Shown: positions 1-13,300 of the stretch, piece after piece
How the letters are laid out: the number at the start of each line of letters is the position of its first letter
How positions within the stretch are numbered: position 1 is the first letter of the stretch
Source: Seiridium cupressi
Lineage: Eukaryota > Ascomycota > Sordariomycetes > Amphisphaeriales > Sporocadaceae
DNA: 64,000 nucleotides
Direction: 5' to 3'
Assembly: GCA_036674765.1 (NCBI GenBank)
Contig: JARVKI010000078.1
Coordinates: 131,501-195,500 of the forward strand
Position numbers and translations under genes: made by a program
Notes under the pieces: generated by a model
Told to the model about the DNA's origin: nothing
Databases searched by the model: none
The model's input: only the letters and a program-made list of their open reading frames with translations

Positions 1-3000
1 TAGGCCTCTAATCTAACCACAGTCAGGGGACGCTAGAATTCTCTGCTTCTAAAAATGCTCACCGCTAAATCTAAATGGTGCACAGTTGGAGAGCATTATC
101 CTACATACCTACCAGCTACCTGGACGTTGCGATTTGGCTAGAACATTGTTGCACAACTCCCTTACCTGCAACGTCTTGCCATGACATATTCCGCGATCCC
201 CGGAAATTTGCCACGTTCTATGATACCCTTACACAGCGAAAGACCCGCTACCCACAAGTTGTGGCAAAAGCCTGTAGATATGCGTCGGCAGTTCGGAAAG
301 AGCTGGAATGCAGAGTGGATGCACTACATTGTAGTAAGGCGTACCTTTCCACTGATGCTTGGTGCGCGGTGGCGGGGTGATAGCCCACTATCACTGATGC
401 GTAGAATAGCGGGTCGGAGTCAATGACAAATTGCATTCTTATGCCAAAAGTAGACAGGCCGTGTGTAGCATGCAATTATTTGCACATAAGTGCTAGATTG
501 ATATGAGGCAAGTACAGAAAACCTAATGCGTCTTAACACTGTCAAGAATGATTATCACACAAAACATTGATCAACTTCATAGCACAGCGCCGAGGGCATA
601 TCGTGCCACCGTGCCTGGGTCGTAGTAGCACAGGACCCTGGAAACGCAGCCCCATGGTACCTTACATGACAAGAAACGGGAGCGCCCCCGGAGTTAATCT
701 ATGGGTACTCGGGCCAAATTCTCGGAGCCCGTGCCCCTAACACAAAAGCCTCTTAAGCAGGCGATTTCAGCGATCATACGATCAACAACCACGTCCCACC
801 TCAGGCCATTACAATATGGCTGTCTATAATATGTTAAGCTCATAATCATCGCACAGGACAACTGAACACAATCTGTATACCCGGAGAGGGGGCGCATTAC
901 TAGCCCTACGGCCTTTGCAATGTGAAGGACCATACAAGATTGGGTATCTCTCCATCAGCGACCTGCGCGTTGAGTCGCGGTCCGCATGGGCCCTATCAGG
1001 CTTTATCATGAGGTTATTTTGAGTGCACCTTGAGACCAAGATGGCGGGCGATGTGTGATTAATACTCTATGCAATACTGGAGCACGCAGCCGGCACCGTT
1101 CAGACAAGTTATTATACAATAACCGATTGGCCAGTGAGCCGCCCAATAATTTGGTGGCAGTAGACATGCTGTGCTGGCAATTGAATACATTAAGGTAAGC
1201 TGGACGGTTATAGTCCTCCAAGTCGGGATGCTCGTGACGCTTTCGGTGGAGTTCTGCGAGAGGATATGAGGAGCACCCGGCAATTGTGCGCTTGTCTGTA
1301 TATGGACGAGCCGCTTGCAGACTACGGCACGGGATCCGGGCCCGAGTACTGGCTAGTAATTAAGCGAGACATTTCCGACTGAAGTAATAGAGAGCAACAG
1401 GCAAGAAGACTCGTGATGTCTACTCTAGCATTAGCTCATCTACAACTCCAGCTTGAGCCAAAAATGGTCTGACAGCTAATGCTAGACCACGATCAGGGAC
1501 TTGGATATCGCGCGTTTCCACCAACATACAACCTTCCCCATTCGTTGCATCGCTTCCCGGGGTCGAAGCGATGTGCTGGCATAGGTACATACCGTATACG
1601 TGCGTGAACGGACTCTCTGGGATATCACAAAAGAGCGTCCTCAAGCTACACCATATCTATAATCCTTTCATACGGATCGTGCCGGAGATTCCCTTCCGTC
1701 AGGTCATCCGGCGACAGGTACTGACCTCAAAGGCTATCATAATGCGGGTTCAAGAGGAGAACGGAAAGGACCCAATCAAGACGTCCGGTTAGCGGCACGA
1801 CGTTGGTGCACACCAGGAGGACCATTAACACCTTGGTCAGGCGATGTCTCACGGCTTCGGCTTCGCTACTCAAGCAACATTGGAGCAAGCAGACGACTAT
1901 CAGGAATTTACGATGACACACCGCTGCCACGAAAGCAGTAGACATGGCTGCCTGGTATAATTACGCTGTCTTCGACGTTATTGGCGACTTGGCGTTTGGC
2001 GCGCCTTTCGATTGTCTAGAAACCTTGATATACCACCAGGAGTTCATCTTGTCTTTCTTGGCATCAAGCACCTGATTTCATGCACAGGTTGGCTCGATGT
2101 CCCTTCAATGGGTTCCTGCGTAGAATCCCCCTTCCTCGAGGCCTGGCGGTCAATAAAAAAGAACACAAGGACCTATCTCAAATAAAGGTGCGAGGAAAAT
2201 TGACTATTGAGACTGACCGGCCCCAATTGATCGGACATATGATCAAAAGACGTGGCGAGAAGGCAAGAGCCAACCCGTTGATTGCCAAGACTTGAATAGT
2301 CATCCGAATATCTTGTGAATTAACACAGGAGTGCTTCAACAGGATATGGCCTTCCAAGAACTTATAACCAATGCATCGGTCCTCGCAACATTGGGCCGAG
2401 ACGATAGGCACCTTGCTCTCGGCGGCAATGGTCTGGATAGCCAATAATCGCCGTATTCTAGCTAAGCTGACTGATGACGTCCGATTTTCCTTTACGCATA
2501 AGTGTTAGTGGACAAGCACGAACAATTGCACGTGTCGACGATCATATTGCTGGGAAATTCATTCACGAGAATGTAAATCAACTCGACCTTGACCTTGACA
2601 TGTGAAAATAGAATTCGAGGAAACATGATAAGCTTCTACTGTAACCCTATGTAATAGACAATAGTCGATCTCCCACGATGGTCCACGTATCACAACCCAG
2701 CTCATGTCATGCAGCCCGAAGAATCTGTGCCTAAACGGTGGCTTGGCGATGACCGCTTTCAGAACGACTGGCGAAAGGTGATACATTCCTTATCTGCGGG
2801 GCACTCGCAACTGCATTGGCAGAAAGTAAGCATAAATTGACCGTGTTCCGTTCTCTCCACTGTCGTCTATCATACCCACTTTGGTTTACCTTTCCCATGT
2901 GAAAGCCAAGAGGCGCCGTATTCCGAGACGCGCTTGATTATAGCCTGCATGGTCTGGAACTATATCATATAGCTCATCCAAGTTAGGCATGAATAGCTTG

Positions 3001-3824
3001 AGAGGAGTCAGCTCTATATCCTCGGGGTCAAAGAACCACTAAATGTTTAGCTTACTTGATTTCTCCAGTCGCAGATGTAACCGGCCTATGGAGCCACTCA
3101 TCATCTGCTTACAGGCCGAGATCTCTATCCTTTGGCATTATAATGATGAACCAAGACAACCACTAGAATCGAGATGAGAATATGCTTCTGGTTTGAGCCG
3201 AGATGAACACAAAGTAGCCAGCTGTTGGGAGCATCCCATTTCAATACACGATGTCATCGCGACGTGACTAGATTTGGATCGCAGAATCTCAGGTAAGCTC
3301 GACTAACAAAACAGACATCCGGCAGCCAACGTGAACATGAGGCTGTCATCGCAAATGCGACGCAGTCTATTGCTTCCTTGACACTTGAATTTCTAGGTTA
3401 ACAACCAAAAACCATGGAGAAAGTCATCGGACCTTGCCTGGCTAAGCTGCCGATCTACATGACAGGGGTCTGGCTGGGCGAGCAGCCGGGGTTACTGACG
3501 GGGGAGGCACAGATCCGCATTGAATCCAGGGGCCTTGGGGCACCTCAATCTTTCTGCTACAACCTGTCGCGCTGGGCCTCCTGCCTACAAGGGTTTGGCC
3601 AATACCATTCCGCTTTTCAGAGTAGCATCATCACATTTAGGGTCGTACTCAGCTCTTTGGATGCGACATCTTGATGTCCAGCGGGTTGGTGTCCTGCTGA
3701 TTGCCTTTGGCTCGGTCCCTCATATGCTACCACATATAAGTTGAGATGCTGCGCCGGTCATTGTTTTGAAGCCTCGACATAGAGACTGCTAGGCTTTTCC
3801 ATACGACCTTAAAGATCAGACAGA
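1..3824. other. gene-poor stretch, no intact gene recognised
   Basis: No open frame longer than about 100 codons and no family I recognise. The only coding-like signal is on the minus strand. A frame at 2886-3038 reads as ordinary acidic/hydrophobic protein (it begins WFFDPEDIEL), is preceded by an acceptor-like ATTTAG, and ends at a GTAAAC donor. A second minus-strand open stretch lies at 2559-2786. These may be remains of one broken gene, but the flanking exons cannot be assembled. Base composition looks similar to the rest of the window, with no obvious AT-rich island. Confidence 0.4.
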
Positions 3825-4651
3825 ATGTTACCCTTAGTACTCTTTGCCTTCTTGGCTTTCACCGGCCAGGCCTCAGCGGCTACTTGGTACTTCCTCCGCT
3901 ACTATACCCCATCCGGCGCCAACTTTACCTCCTTTTCCGGAGAACTTGTTATCCCGGCATTGCCGCAAGAAGGTACGTATTATCTGTGGCCGGGTCTACA
4001 AGATCTCGATGGTACCGGTGTGTACCAGAGCGTGCTCGACGGCCGCAGCGGAACCTGGTGGATCGGATCTGGATGGTGTTGCAGCAACCCGAGTCTGCCA
4101 TGGGGCAGTGGGTTCAACACCTATGCCGGGGAAACAGTGACCTTCAGCAACACGCTGAATAGTGACAACTCTGCTTGGACTTCTACCCTTACCAGGTCCA
4201 CCGGTGGTGATACGGCCACGGATAGCTTTGCGCTTGGTAAGTAATGACAAGACAACTGTGATCAATGATCATTGCGATTAAGCGTCGACTTCAGCCAGCA
4301 AATCGTTTAACCAGGTCCTCTTTGCTATTGAACTGTAGGTTGCCTCTGAAAAAAGGACATTTGTTGTTTCGTGCTGATCGTTGCCTCTAGTACGGGGGTG
4401 AGCTGGGACTTTGGACAACTTGCTTTCAACAACGTGAAGATTGTGAGTTGCCCCGGGGACAATCATTTCCATTGTGCAGACATTGACTACAATCCTAGAC
4501 AAGCACTGGAACCGACTCCAGTTGGTGCGACTCGAGCCCAGAAAATTATAATGATGCGGCTGTTTATTCGATCAGTGGCGTCAAAGCTAGTGTCAGCGGT
4601 AGCACAGTGACTTGCACCATCAGCTCTGTCATTCTAGAGAAGCCGGCGTAG
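3825..4651 (+). CDS. small secreted protein of unknown function
   Basis: Four exons: 3825-4236, 4295-4334, 4391-4442 and 4499-4651, giving 218 aa. All three introns are 56-58 nt with GTAAGT, GTAGGT and GTGAGT donors, and the phases agree. The first ~19 residues (MLPLVLFAFLAFTGQASA) form a clean signal peptide. The mature protein is rich in Trp, Gly, Ser and Thr, with a WWIGSGWCCSNPS block near residue 80 and an SSWCDSSPENYND block near the C terminus. This is the pattern of a secreted, beta-rich hypothetical protein I have seen in many filamentous ascomycetes; its function is not known to me. Without the splicing the frame would stop at 4244. Effector, adhesin or carbohydrate-binding roles are possible but unsupported. 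Confidence 0.8.
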
Positions 4652-5696
4652 ATTCATTACTATCCACGCCAAAAATAAACTTGAATACAAATTTGCATTC
4701 GCTATTTTTATGCTCTCCACTCGAAATTTTTCCTTTCAACTCATCGTTCTAGCGGTGACTAGTTTCAGTCACGGTTAGATTGACAAACCAATATCCTATC
4801 ATTTAGTACACCGGATGGCTGGTACGCTGAACGTCAAATCTCATGATCAGACCTTTCTTATTCCAAAGGAACCTTGTTCCCCAGTCTTGGTCAAAAGCAC
4901 GCCTTCTTCCTCAAGGGTAACTGTGACTTGCAATAGGGAATAGCATGTGTATATCCATTAGATATAGACCAATACAGCGATAAAGGAATCGGAAGTCTGG
5001 AGAGCTTAGCATCTATAGTTGGGGGGCACCTCGTACATACGAGACCGTACCAGGTATCGTATACATGATACTCGACGTTCACACTACCAATCTAGCGTTA
5101 GTACTCTTAAGTGATTGTGTGGTGCTTTGGTATGGATAGAGACATAGCAACACGTTGGAAGTCATGTGTTCCACTCACCGGCGAAGCAAATCGCTTCCGC
5201 TGAGACCAAGTCTCGTTGTCTTAGCCAATAAGCTTATTCTCGGCGGCCAACCTTGACAAAAATTGCTATACACCCATGCCGTAATGATGTGGGTAATTCC
5301 AGCTGGGATTGGTATCAGGACAATCTACAGTCTTGCTTTCGTTTCGAATTTCAACCTGTCGTCCAAGTTATATCATTGCGCGCCTTACTGTTCCTCATGT
5401 ATCAGGAGACATAAAACGAAGTCTAGCTGACGGGAAGATAACCGCCTTGGATGCTTTCTATTAGTGGAGATACGCTTCTACGTTATCAGCAGAATTTCAA
5501 GATTTAATAAGAATTAAACTGGCTTCACACATTGCCCATGGCACGATGGTCCCTAAGAATATTGGGTTTAAAATCCTCGGACCGAAGAAGTATGCATTAG
5601 CGCTAGCGCGTAAGTTCTAGATATGCCTAGATAGTGAGTTCAAGGATGGGCTGAACACCTGTACTGATGTTACTTCTCTGCAATTATCTCTTTGCC
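4652..5696. other. intergenic, nothing recognised
   Basis: Lies between the 3' ends of the secreted protein and the carboxylesterase, which converge. No coding frame, RNA gene or repeat was recognised. Confidence 0.5.
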
Positions 5697-7256
5697 CTAC
5701 GTTGGGCTTGCATTATATGCTGCAATTCCACGACAAGCATCGTCCACTCCCGATGACTTGACTAATCTCTCTACCAGGCTCCCTGCAGCGAATCGATTCA
5801 TGCTTCCTTGCAGGAGAGCGTTATCTGGGGCCCAGCCCCGGTTTTTCAGTCCATTCAAGGGATCTGAGATGAAGGCGAGTACGTAGTCCTGCATTCTTTG
5901 GCTGACACGTACCTCCAGTTCGGTCGAACCACCATGCAAATCGTAAGTGCCAAATATCGGAGGGATGTCAGATGCGTGATATGCACCCAGCCATGGATAC
6001 GGCGAGATATTGGAGAAGTTGCCCGCGTATTGATATCGGTATGTCGTCAAATTATTATACACTCGCACATTCTTGCCGTAATAGGCCGGGCAGACAAAAG
6101 CTGCCAATGTTCCGAGATTGATGGCGGTCTTGTTAGGCCCTGCGATCAGATTGTTTGCTGGATATGCAATCAAGCTCGCGTCCTCGTTGGCAGTGGTGCT
6201 GATGAGTGCTGGAATCTTGGGTATGAAGCCTGATTTGGCCCTCAAGGTATAGTTGGAAAAAACCGTCTTCTCGTCCACTGTTGGCCTGAAAAGTAATACG
6301 GGTTCTGTGTCGTTATCTCCGTACTGGCCCACGAAGTTGGTTATGAGATTGGCAGGGACACTTTGCATGCACTCGAGCTCTGCTTCGGCGTCCGAAAAGT
6401 CGCAACCGAGACTCTTCGCCACAAATGTGAAGTTCGTCTGTAGTGCATCGTCCCCCCTGGCGAACTTTCTGATAGCGTTTCCAGACTGCAGGAACAAGCT
6501 CGAAGCAAGGGGGTCGTCCCAATTCGCAAAGCCAACGATGTCAGCTGCTACTGCACCGGCTGACTGGCCCCAAAGCGTGATTCGCGATTTATCCCCTCCA
6601 AATGCTTCGATGTTCTCATACACCCATTCCAATGCTAACCGGGCATCAAGGAACCCCACGTTTTGATCATCCAGGCCTGCAGCATTGGGAAACCCGAAGA
6701 TATTGACCCGATAGTTGATAGAGACTACGATATGCTGCTGGCTGTGGCTGACCCAGCCCGTCGGCTTCAGGTAGGGGGAGTCAATTCCACCTTGCACGAA
6801 TGCTCCTCCGTGGATGAACAAGGCCACGGGCAACTTGGCATCTGCAGTCACATTGAGGGGTGTCCATATGGAAAGGGCCAAACAATCTTCCCCACTCGTC
6901 TGCGCTACAGTCCCCGCGGTGCGAACTTGGCCCAATGTCTCGATCCCATAGTCGGTGAGTACTGTGCTCCAGAGAGTAGGGGGTTTGGGAAGATATTGAG
7001 CACAATTAGAGGGGAATCGGTGCGAAAAGTGATGTCGGCGAGATGCTGGGAGAGGGACTGGTGGCTTCCATCGAAGCTTCCCTACCGGGGGCTCTGCGAA
7101 GGGTATGCTGCGGAATGCTTTGACATTGTTGTAATCGGGGTCTATCAGCCCGGTGTAGATGCCCGTTGATGCTGTGACGGTGAGAGGATCTTGGGACCAG
7201 GAGGCTGTGGTGGACCAAAGTAATAATGGCCACAACGTCAAGTAGCTGGGTCTCAT
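5697..7256 (-). CDS. secreted type-B carboxylesterase/lipase
   Basis: Single exon, 519 aa. It starts with a hydrophobic signal peptide (about residues 1-21, ending ...STTASWSQ). Features of the carboxylesterase type-B alpha/beta hydrolase family are all present: the oxyanion motif HGGAF at 149-153, the nucleophile elbow GQSAG with Ser232, an acidic residue at Glu358 (TANEDASL), and His427 in GAYHASD. The conserved N-terminal block RSIPFAEPPVGKLRW is intact. Length fits the family (500-560 aa). Several N-x-S/T sites agree with secretion. It likely hydrolyses carboxylic esters outside the cell; the substrate cannot be read from the sequence. No frame lesion was seen. Confidence 0.93.
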   Translation of the reverse strand: MRPSYLTLWPLLLWSTTASWSQDPLTVTASTGIYTGLIDPDYNNVKAFRSIPFAEPPVGKLRWKPPVPLPASRRHHFSHRFPSNCAQYLPKPPTLWSTVLTDYGIETLGQVRTAGTVAQTSGEDCLALSIWTPLNVTADAKLPVALFIHGGAFVQGGIDSPYLKPTGWVSHSQQHIVVSINYRVNIFGFPNAAGLDDQNVGFLDARLALEWVYENIEAFGGDKSRITLWGQSAGAVAADIVGFANWDDPLASSLFLQSGNAIRKFARGDDALQTNFTFVAKSLGCDFSDAEAELECMQSVPANLITNFVGQYGDNDTEPVLLFRPTVDEKTVFSNYTLRAKSGFIPKIPALISTTANEDASLIAYPANNLIAGPNKTAINLGTLAAFVCPAYYGKNVRVYNNLTTYRYQYAGNFSNISPYPWLGAYHASDIPPIFGTYDLHGGSTELEVRVSQRMQDYVLAFISDPLNGLKNRGWAPDNALLQGSMNRFAAGSLVERLVKSSGVDDACRGIAAYNASPT

Positions 7257-8759
7257 GGTGTTCCAGGGAACACTATCGTCCTAGATTAGTCGCTTGGCAA
7301 GAATGTTATTATGATTATGAAGAATAACCGTTGGATCGAATGGCTAATCAAGTTATGAGTTATTTGCAGGTGTTGAGATATCCGCATGCCACTGAACTTG
7401 TACGCAAGGGGGCTATTTAACCTCTCTATTTCTCTGAATACTCTTGCCCGCAGATTTGCATTTTTGGCTTACACGCGATATACATTGATAATCAACATTG
7501 CCTCATGATGGGTAATAGTTGGCGTGATCCGCGACTGCCGGAACACCTTCCTAATCCATTGACCTACGATCTAATCTATAGGCTTAGCAATCTTACCCAC
7601 AGTCAGAATCCGCATGCTCTACACCTTCGCAGTCAACTACTGGGCGGTGTTGGGCCTGTCATCCGGACATCGTGGCTGCAGGCTGCGTGCACGGATCCTG
7701 TCCGCGGCGAAAAGTTGGAGGTTGGTGCATCTGTAAACCGAGCTGTCGGGTGAGGTCACAGGACGCCGCAGGACAAGCGCGGCGAATCATAGACGGGGAA
7801 AATGCCGAGCAATGCGCGCTTCTTCACGGCAAGGTTGTCAACAGGCGGGGCTAATAGTTGTACGATACGACTGGTATCATGGGTCGCTCGATGTCGTGAT
7901 CCAAATTGCAACCCAATTGTGTTGGAGACTGGCAATTGACCTAGCCAACAGCACGAAAATCAAGAAATCCGACACTAGGCCATCGTGTCAGCCGAGGTCG
8001 ATAGCTGACTTGAGAATTCACATAGTGAGGTGGCATTTGAGCATACTTCTCCCTTCAGAGATGCGTTGCGGCCATTGGTCAGGTCGGCAGTAGTCAGGTG
8101 TCTTGAAAACAGCGCAATTTGCTCCCTGGCGAACAATTCTCTGGTGATGAAGAGATTGTGTTTAACCAGGTCCATCGACCTTGACTCGATAGCTGCGATA
8201 AACTTGATAGTTGTCTAGACGGCAGTGGCAGCGTCGGAAATTCATAATTAGGTAGCACTATGGAAGGCTGAGATATGAATTTGCCCGAAAATAAATCATC
8301 ACCCCTAGAACAAATTAAAATGAGGTCGTAACGACAGGATCGATCGTTCCGCAGACTAGATGCATCAGCTCAGGATTCTCTACTGTGCGACAAATATGGC
8401 TATTCTGTGAAATCAATCACTCAACACCAACAGAGCTTGATGTGATCTAGGCTTCCGATTGCCATGATCATTTCTCAGATGATCAAGACTAAGTTGAATG
8501 ACTCAGGCGTATTGCGCATACGTCTCCATCCTGCATTGCGCAATCAAAGGCTCTTCCAAACGGTCTTAGGATTATGCATATCGCGGCGACTCCGATCCGG
8601 CAAACCATTGATGCGACTAGATTATCCCGTGTTAGTGGCCGGGTTTCCGTTTGCCCTTGTTCCGGTCAACCTTCCGGATACAGTTAGGTTCTCTATATAT
8701 ATGATGTTGACAGGAGCTGAAGGATCCTGAAAGTTCATATGATTTTCCCGAGAGTTCTT
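7257..8759. other. intergenic, nothing recognised
   Basis: Upstream region of the carboxylesterase followed by sequence with no convincing frame. The short open frames have no recognisable domains. Confidence 0.45.
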
Positions 8760-9462
8760 CAGAGACCCTGCAGAGTTTCCTTCTGTCGAGGATGTTGTTA
8801 TACTAGGCCGGAGGTTCCTTCTTCTTCTCAACCATGGGACCGGTATACAAGGCCGTTGGTTCCAGAATTTGCTTCAGCCTCCCGGAGAACTGCAGTCCCT
8901 AAGATTAGCCAAGCGGACCTAAATCATCCGCAGCGACGAACCACTTACTGCTCTCCAAATGGCTCTCCTAGTAGTCTAGCCACCTTTTCAGCTCTTTCAA
9001 AAGAGCCGCTCCCGTCTCGGGGTCATAGTCTTCTATACCCACTCGTCACGCAGCCATCGACCAAAGCGATGCCTCTACGTGGATGTCGTTGAAGAGGATC
9101 CATTGCTGGTTTCTAGCGCGGTCCTCGGGCGTTCCGCCGATGAGTTGGTCGCGCTTGGGGCCAGACTCCGCGATGTAAGTCGCGATTGCTGAGCTCCTGG
9201 CGAGGATAAACCCCGATGGCGTTTCGAAAGCAGGCATCTTGGCCAGTGGGAACTTTGTAAGGAACTCGTGAGTTTTGCTGGTCTCGTCAGGCTCAAAGTC
9301 TACCGGAACTTCGAGCTCCAAACCGTTCAAGATGGCAGCCGCACGGATCTAATGTATATAAGTCTTGGGAAGTTGATTATTGACTCTGTCCGAGTCCCTT
9401 ACTTTACGCGTCCTCGGGTGCACTCAACCAGGAATAGTATGCGATATTCTAAGGGGAGCCAT
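8760..9462 (-). pseudogene. decayed glutathione S-transferase (eEF1B-gamma-like)
   Basis: Reading the minus strand from an ATG at 9462 gives a short exon (9403-9462) that splices through a GTAAGG donor and TTAG acceptor into IRAAAILNGLELEVP..., the N-terminal thioredoxin-fold part of a GST. The helix-beta block FPLAKMPAFETPSGFILARS and the conserved S-x-A-I-A-T-Y-I-A are clear. The frame is broken by TGA at 9424-9426 (exon 1), TGA at 9046-9048 (where a Trp is expected before RVGIEDYDPETGAAL) and TAG at 8968-8970. Beyond about 8930 the helical C-terminal domain continues only in shifted frames (FVAADDL, then QILEPTAL and YNNILDR). Several stops fit C-to-T/G-to-A transitions. There is no intact protein of more than ~95 residues, so this is a pseudogene; the family is inferred from the pattern. 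Confidence 0.82.
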
Positions 9463-10387
9463 GATGCTAGACGTGTATTGAGGTTGATTAAACACAGTGC
9501 TAATGTTGATACTCAGCCGAGTGACGAAAACCTTTCATATTGCCATGATAGCAGGTGTTGAAAAAGACCATTCGATTTGTCAGCATACCAAGGTATATTG
9601 CAATCCTTTGCCGTTGATGGAGGTGCAGTAAGGTAGCATGTTTTTTGGGTGCTGCGCTAATTACATTGAGCTGTTCGAAAGCTGGTGTGCCTATTCGCCC
9701 AGCTTCAAACGTCTTGCAACAAGGGGGTCGATCCTCCAAGTCAATTACCTAGTTAGCCAGTCACTACATGTATGCTAGCGCTTGCAATACGTGATGTGTG
9801 CATAGCTCCCGCTTGAGCTTCCGGTGATGCTGGTTCGGATCCTCGATTCTGATGAGCTCAGATTAATGATATATGTCGAATAACGCCGATCCAATAATAT
9901 AAGCAGCCTCAACCCCACACTCCGGCTCATCTCCAGCGACGTAACAGTCTTATCAACAAGGATGGATGCAAGATGCTGGGCGACCATTTCCCGTATCTAG
10001 TCTGTTGAGGTGCAGTGGACAACTCAGCGTTGGTACTTGAATTGAGTAATTCACTTTGATACTAGGGACGAACTGCCCACTTGATTAAAATAATTATTTG
10101 TCTTACCATATCAAACTGAATGAATCCTATGCACGGCGAAGAAGGTATCGACAAGTACAAAGAGAGTCGTATCAGCGCCACGAGGCGCAATTCAAACGCA
10201 AGCTCAATCCCACCGTCTTTCTTTTTATTTTACCAGCAGATGCCGTCCGATGCCAGCTTTAGCTTTTCCAAACACCTCCCGCTGGCGACAGACTCCCAAA
10301 TCTCTCATGCAGCCTCTCACTGAAGCTGAGCTTCCTCTCGCATTCAGTCATGATATCCGGACTACCAGGCGATCCGCCTTTCTGCAA
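9463..10387. other. intergenic, nothing recognised
   Basis: Between the decayed GST and the 3' end of the tricalbin gene. No coding or RNA feature was recognised. Confidence 0.45.
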
Positions 10388-13300
10388 CTAACTCGGCGTG
10401 CTTTCTCTGCTCGGTCTGCCCTCTTTCTTGGACAGAAAGCTGCGGCGCATAGGGTTCGCGCTCTTCGGGCTGTCGGTCGTCAAGGAAGATGCGGTTTCGG
10501 CGAATGAGCTCCTGATGACAACTGTCCCAGAGCCGACACTAATTTCCTTCTCGCTACTACCTTGGTCGCTGACGAAGAAGAGTGTCTCCCCGAGGTCGTC
10601 GTCGCTGCCAAAGGTGTGATGTCCCTTAACTTCGACGCGGAACTGCGTATCAGCAGTGCATACGTGTTTGAAAGTTTCGTTGAACTCAATCTGCCCGGCC
10701 GGTGATTCGTGGTGCTTTGTCTTGCCAACAGTCTTCTCCTTAGGACTCAATTGGCGAATAAGCACATACACATCGGCTGATGGCGGGAAGCCTGATGATG
10801 ATATGACTTGAAATGTCGCCGTACCAGCGCCAGCACCAGTAGGTGCCATACTCGCTATAGACATGGCGCCGGCGCTGGGAACACGATGATGGCCGTTGGC
10901 ATTGCCGTGGGAAGTACCTGGCGGTGTCTGTGGGGATTCAGCACCGCCATCGAGCCCGAGGCCAATTGGCCTTCGGAGCCCAGGAGCAGGACTGCCACCA
11001 TTCTCTACTATGGTCGGAATGTCAGAATTGCTGGGGGTCAAAGCAGCGCCATTACCATCGTCATCTTTCTTGCTTCGCCCCGTGAAGCCCCTCTTGATGA
11101 AGCTAGCTCCTTTGCCAACGCCGTGGCCTACAACACCAGCAACGGCGGCACCTCCCTTGATAGGAGCGCCTGCCACGCCAGTGACGATCCTGCCAGGACC
11201 GCCGAACGTTCCAGAGAAAGTGCCAGTGCCTAAACGAGACCTGGTCACGTAGTCGGGCCGGAATAATAATCTAAGTCTGACTGAACCAGATTTGCCGTCA
11301 AGAAGCAATTTGACTTCCTTTGCCTTGAACGGGTCTAGATGCTCGAGGTTAATATCTGCTCCACCCAAGAAGTCTGGCTTGTCTGCAAAATCGTAATCGT
11401 AGACCTTGACATTGAACTTTGCCGCAGTTCGAGAAGGGACGGGCATTTCAAAGAACTCATTCCAAACAGGGTTGAGTGTCTTCTTCTGGGTCTTGGTCTT
11501 GAACACATCCTGACCGTTGATTTCGAACTTGGCGTATGGATCACTCTTGCCATTCGCGTCCGCAGCAGGAAGGTCCGTTGCGTCAAGAACGTCGACGCGT
11601 AAGTTACCCATGTTGTTGATGCTTTCGCTGGGATCGAGTTGCATCTTGACAGGGATATACTTCAAGCTGACCTTGATGAAGGTCTCCCTGTTCTCCTCAT
11701 CCTTGAGTTTGAGGATGGTGGGATTATTCTACGTCACGTCAGTACATACCAGCTGCGAGAATCAGAGATCATTTTGCTTACCAAGCACTGCTTGAGGGTA
11801 TCCAGGGTATTTCCAGCAAGACGAGCAATCGTGTGGTCTTCATCTCGCTCCTCGCCTGGCTTTTCTCGCTTTTCTCTGACCTTGAGCGTGAGTCGCGAGA
11901 ATTCCAATTCACGAATGAAACAATCGCCAATCTCATCAAACTTGAAAGTCTTCGATTTCGCAGTTCCAGAGACGTAGGAAGGATAGCTCATGTCATCGAC
12001 ATAAACCTCCAAGTGTGTGCCACTTTTGGGCATTTGGCCCTCCATCAGTTTGAAAATAAGGAACCCAGATTCATGCTTAAGGAGTTCCTCTGGGGTAAGA
12101 TGGACTTTAGGGACTTTTCTCGGGACATCACGCGACTTCCGGCCAGCTGTGGATGGGGTCGTTGGCGATTTCGGCATCGTGGGCGAAACAGGAGTCGTAG
12201 GTTCTCGCTGAGAGGCATTGGTAGTCGTTCGTTCGAGCGGGGTGATCTTCCCGGCCTCTGCCGATCGAGGGATGTCAAGAGATTGTCCGGGTAGTGCTGA
12301 AGCGGTCAACTCCTCAGCCTCCTCTTCTTCCTCGTCCTCGGGGTCTGCTATGTTCAGGCAAGGATAGAATGCAGCCGTGTAGCAGAGAGCGCCCTTGGCC
12401 ACTCCCTTTCCGTGAATACGGAGTCCGTCTTCATGAAGTGCCTTGTTATCGTGAACAAGATACTCGCCAGCCTCATCCTGCACCACATAATCGCTGGCCA
12501 AGAGCTCGATAAGGCCAAGGCTCCGATCTTTGCCCATCTTCTCCGCATCCATCACGTCGAGAGTGAGGCGGTCGCGAGGAGAGTGTATTGGGACATAGAG
12601 AACTTCATCCCACTCAGGGCTGAGATTGTTGCGATGCACAACTGTGCGTCCCTTCTCGATACCGGAGACAACCACACGAACATACGGATCCGACTTGCCC
12701 ATCGTCTCGAAATTACGCAATTCGCGGGCTTTCTTGAAGTGTAGTCGCATAACACCAATCGGAGTCTGATAGCCGCCGCTCCCAGCCAAAACACCAGACA
12801 AGGCAACGGGTTTCCACTGAGCTGTAACTTTTACACGACCGGTTTTTGCGCCCTCGAGGAGGAACCAATCTTTGCCTTGAGCCGACATCTCCAAAAGATC
12901 GTCAAGTCTGATATTGTGGGCTCCAATCAGTAGATCTCCCGTAAGTTCACGGTCGTCTTTGATAGCCAGGCCCAGTTCAGCCTTCTTTCGATCGGTAATG
13001 AGCATCTCTTTGGAACCGTTGTCCCAGATGGGATTATTGGTGCGTTTCAGCTTCTTGGTCGAGTGAATGATCTTCTTGTTGAGCAAGAGTTCGGCGTAAG
13101 GGTTGAGTAGACCGACCAGACTCTTTGTACCATCGAGATCCTTGGCTTGCTCCACTGTGTAACGCAAGATTCCAGTGTTAGACTCTGGAGGGGGCTCCAA
13201 CTTTCCGTCTTCCAACTTCTTTGACTCGAGGACGGGGAAGAAACGGATGTCCGCAGAGACGACTCCCCGAGCCTTACCGTTGCCAATGACTTCGAGACGC

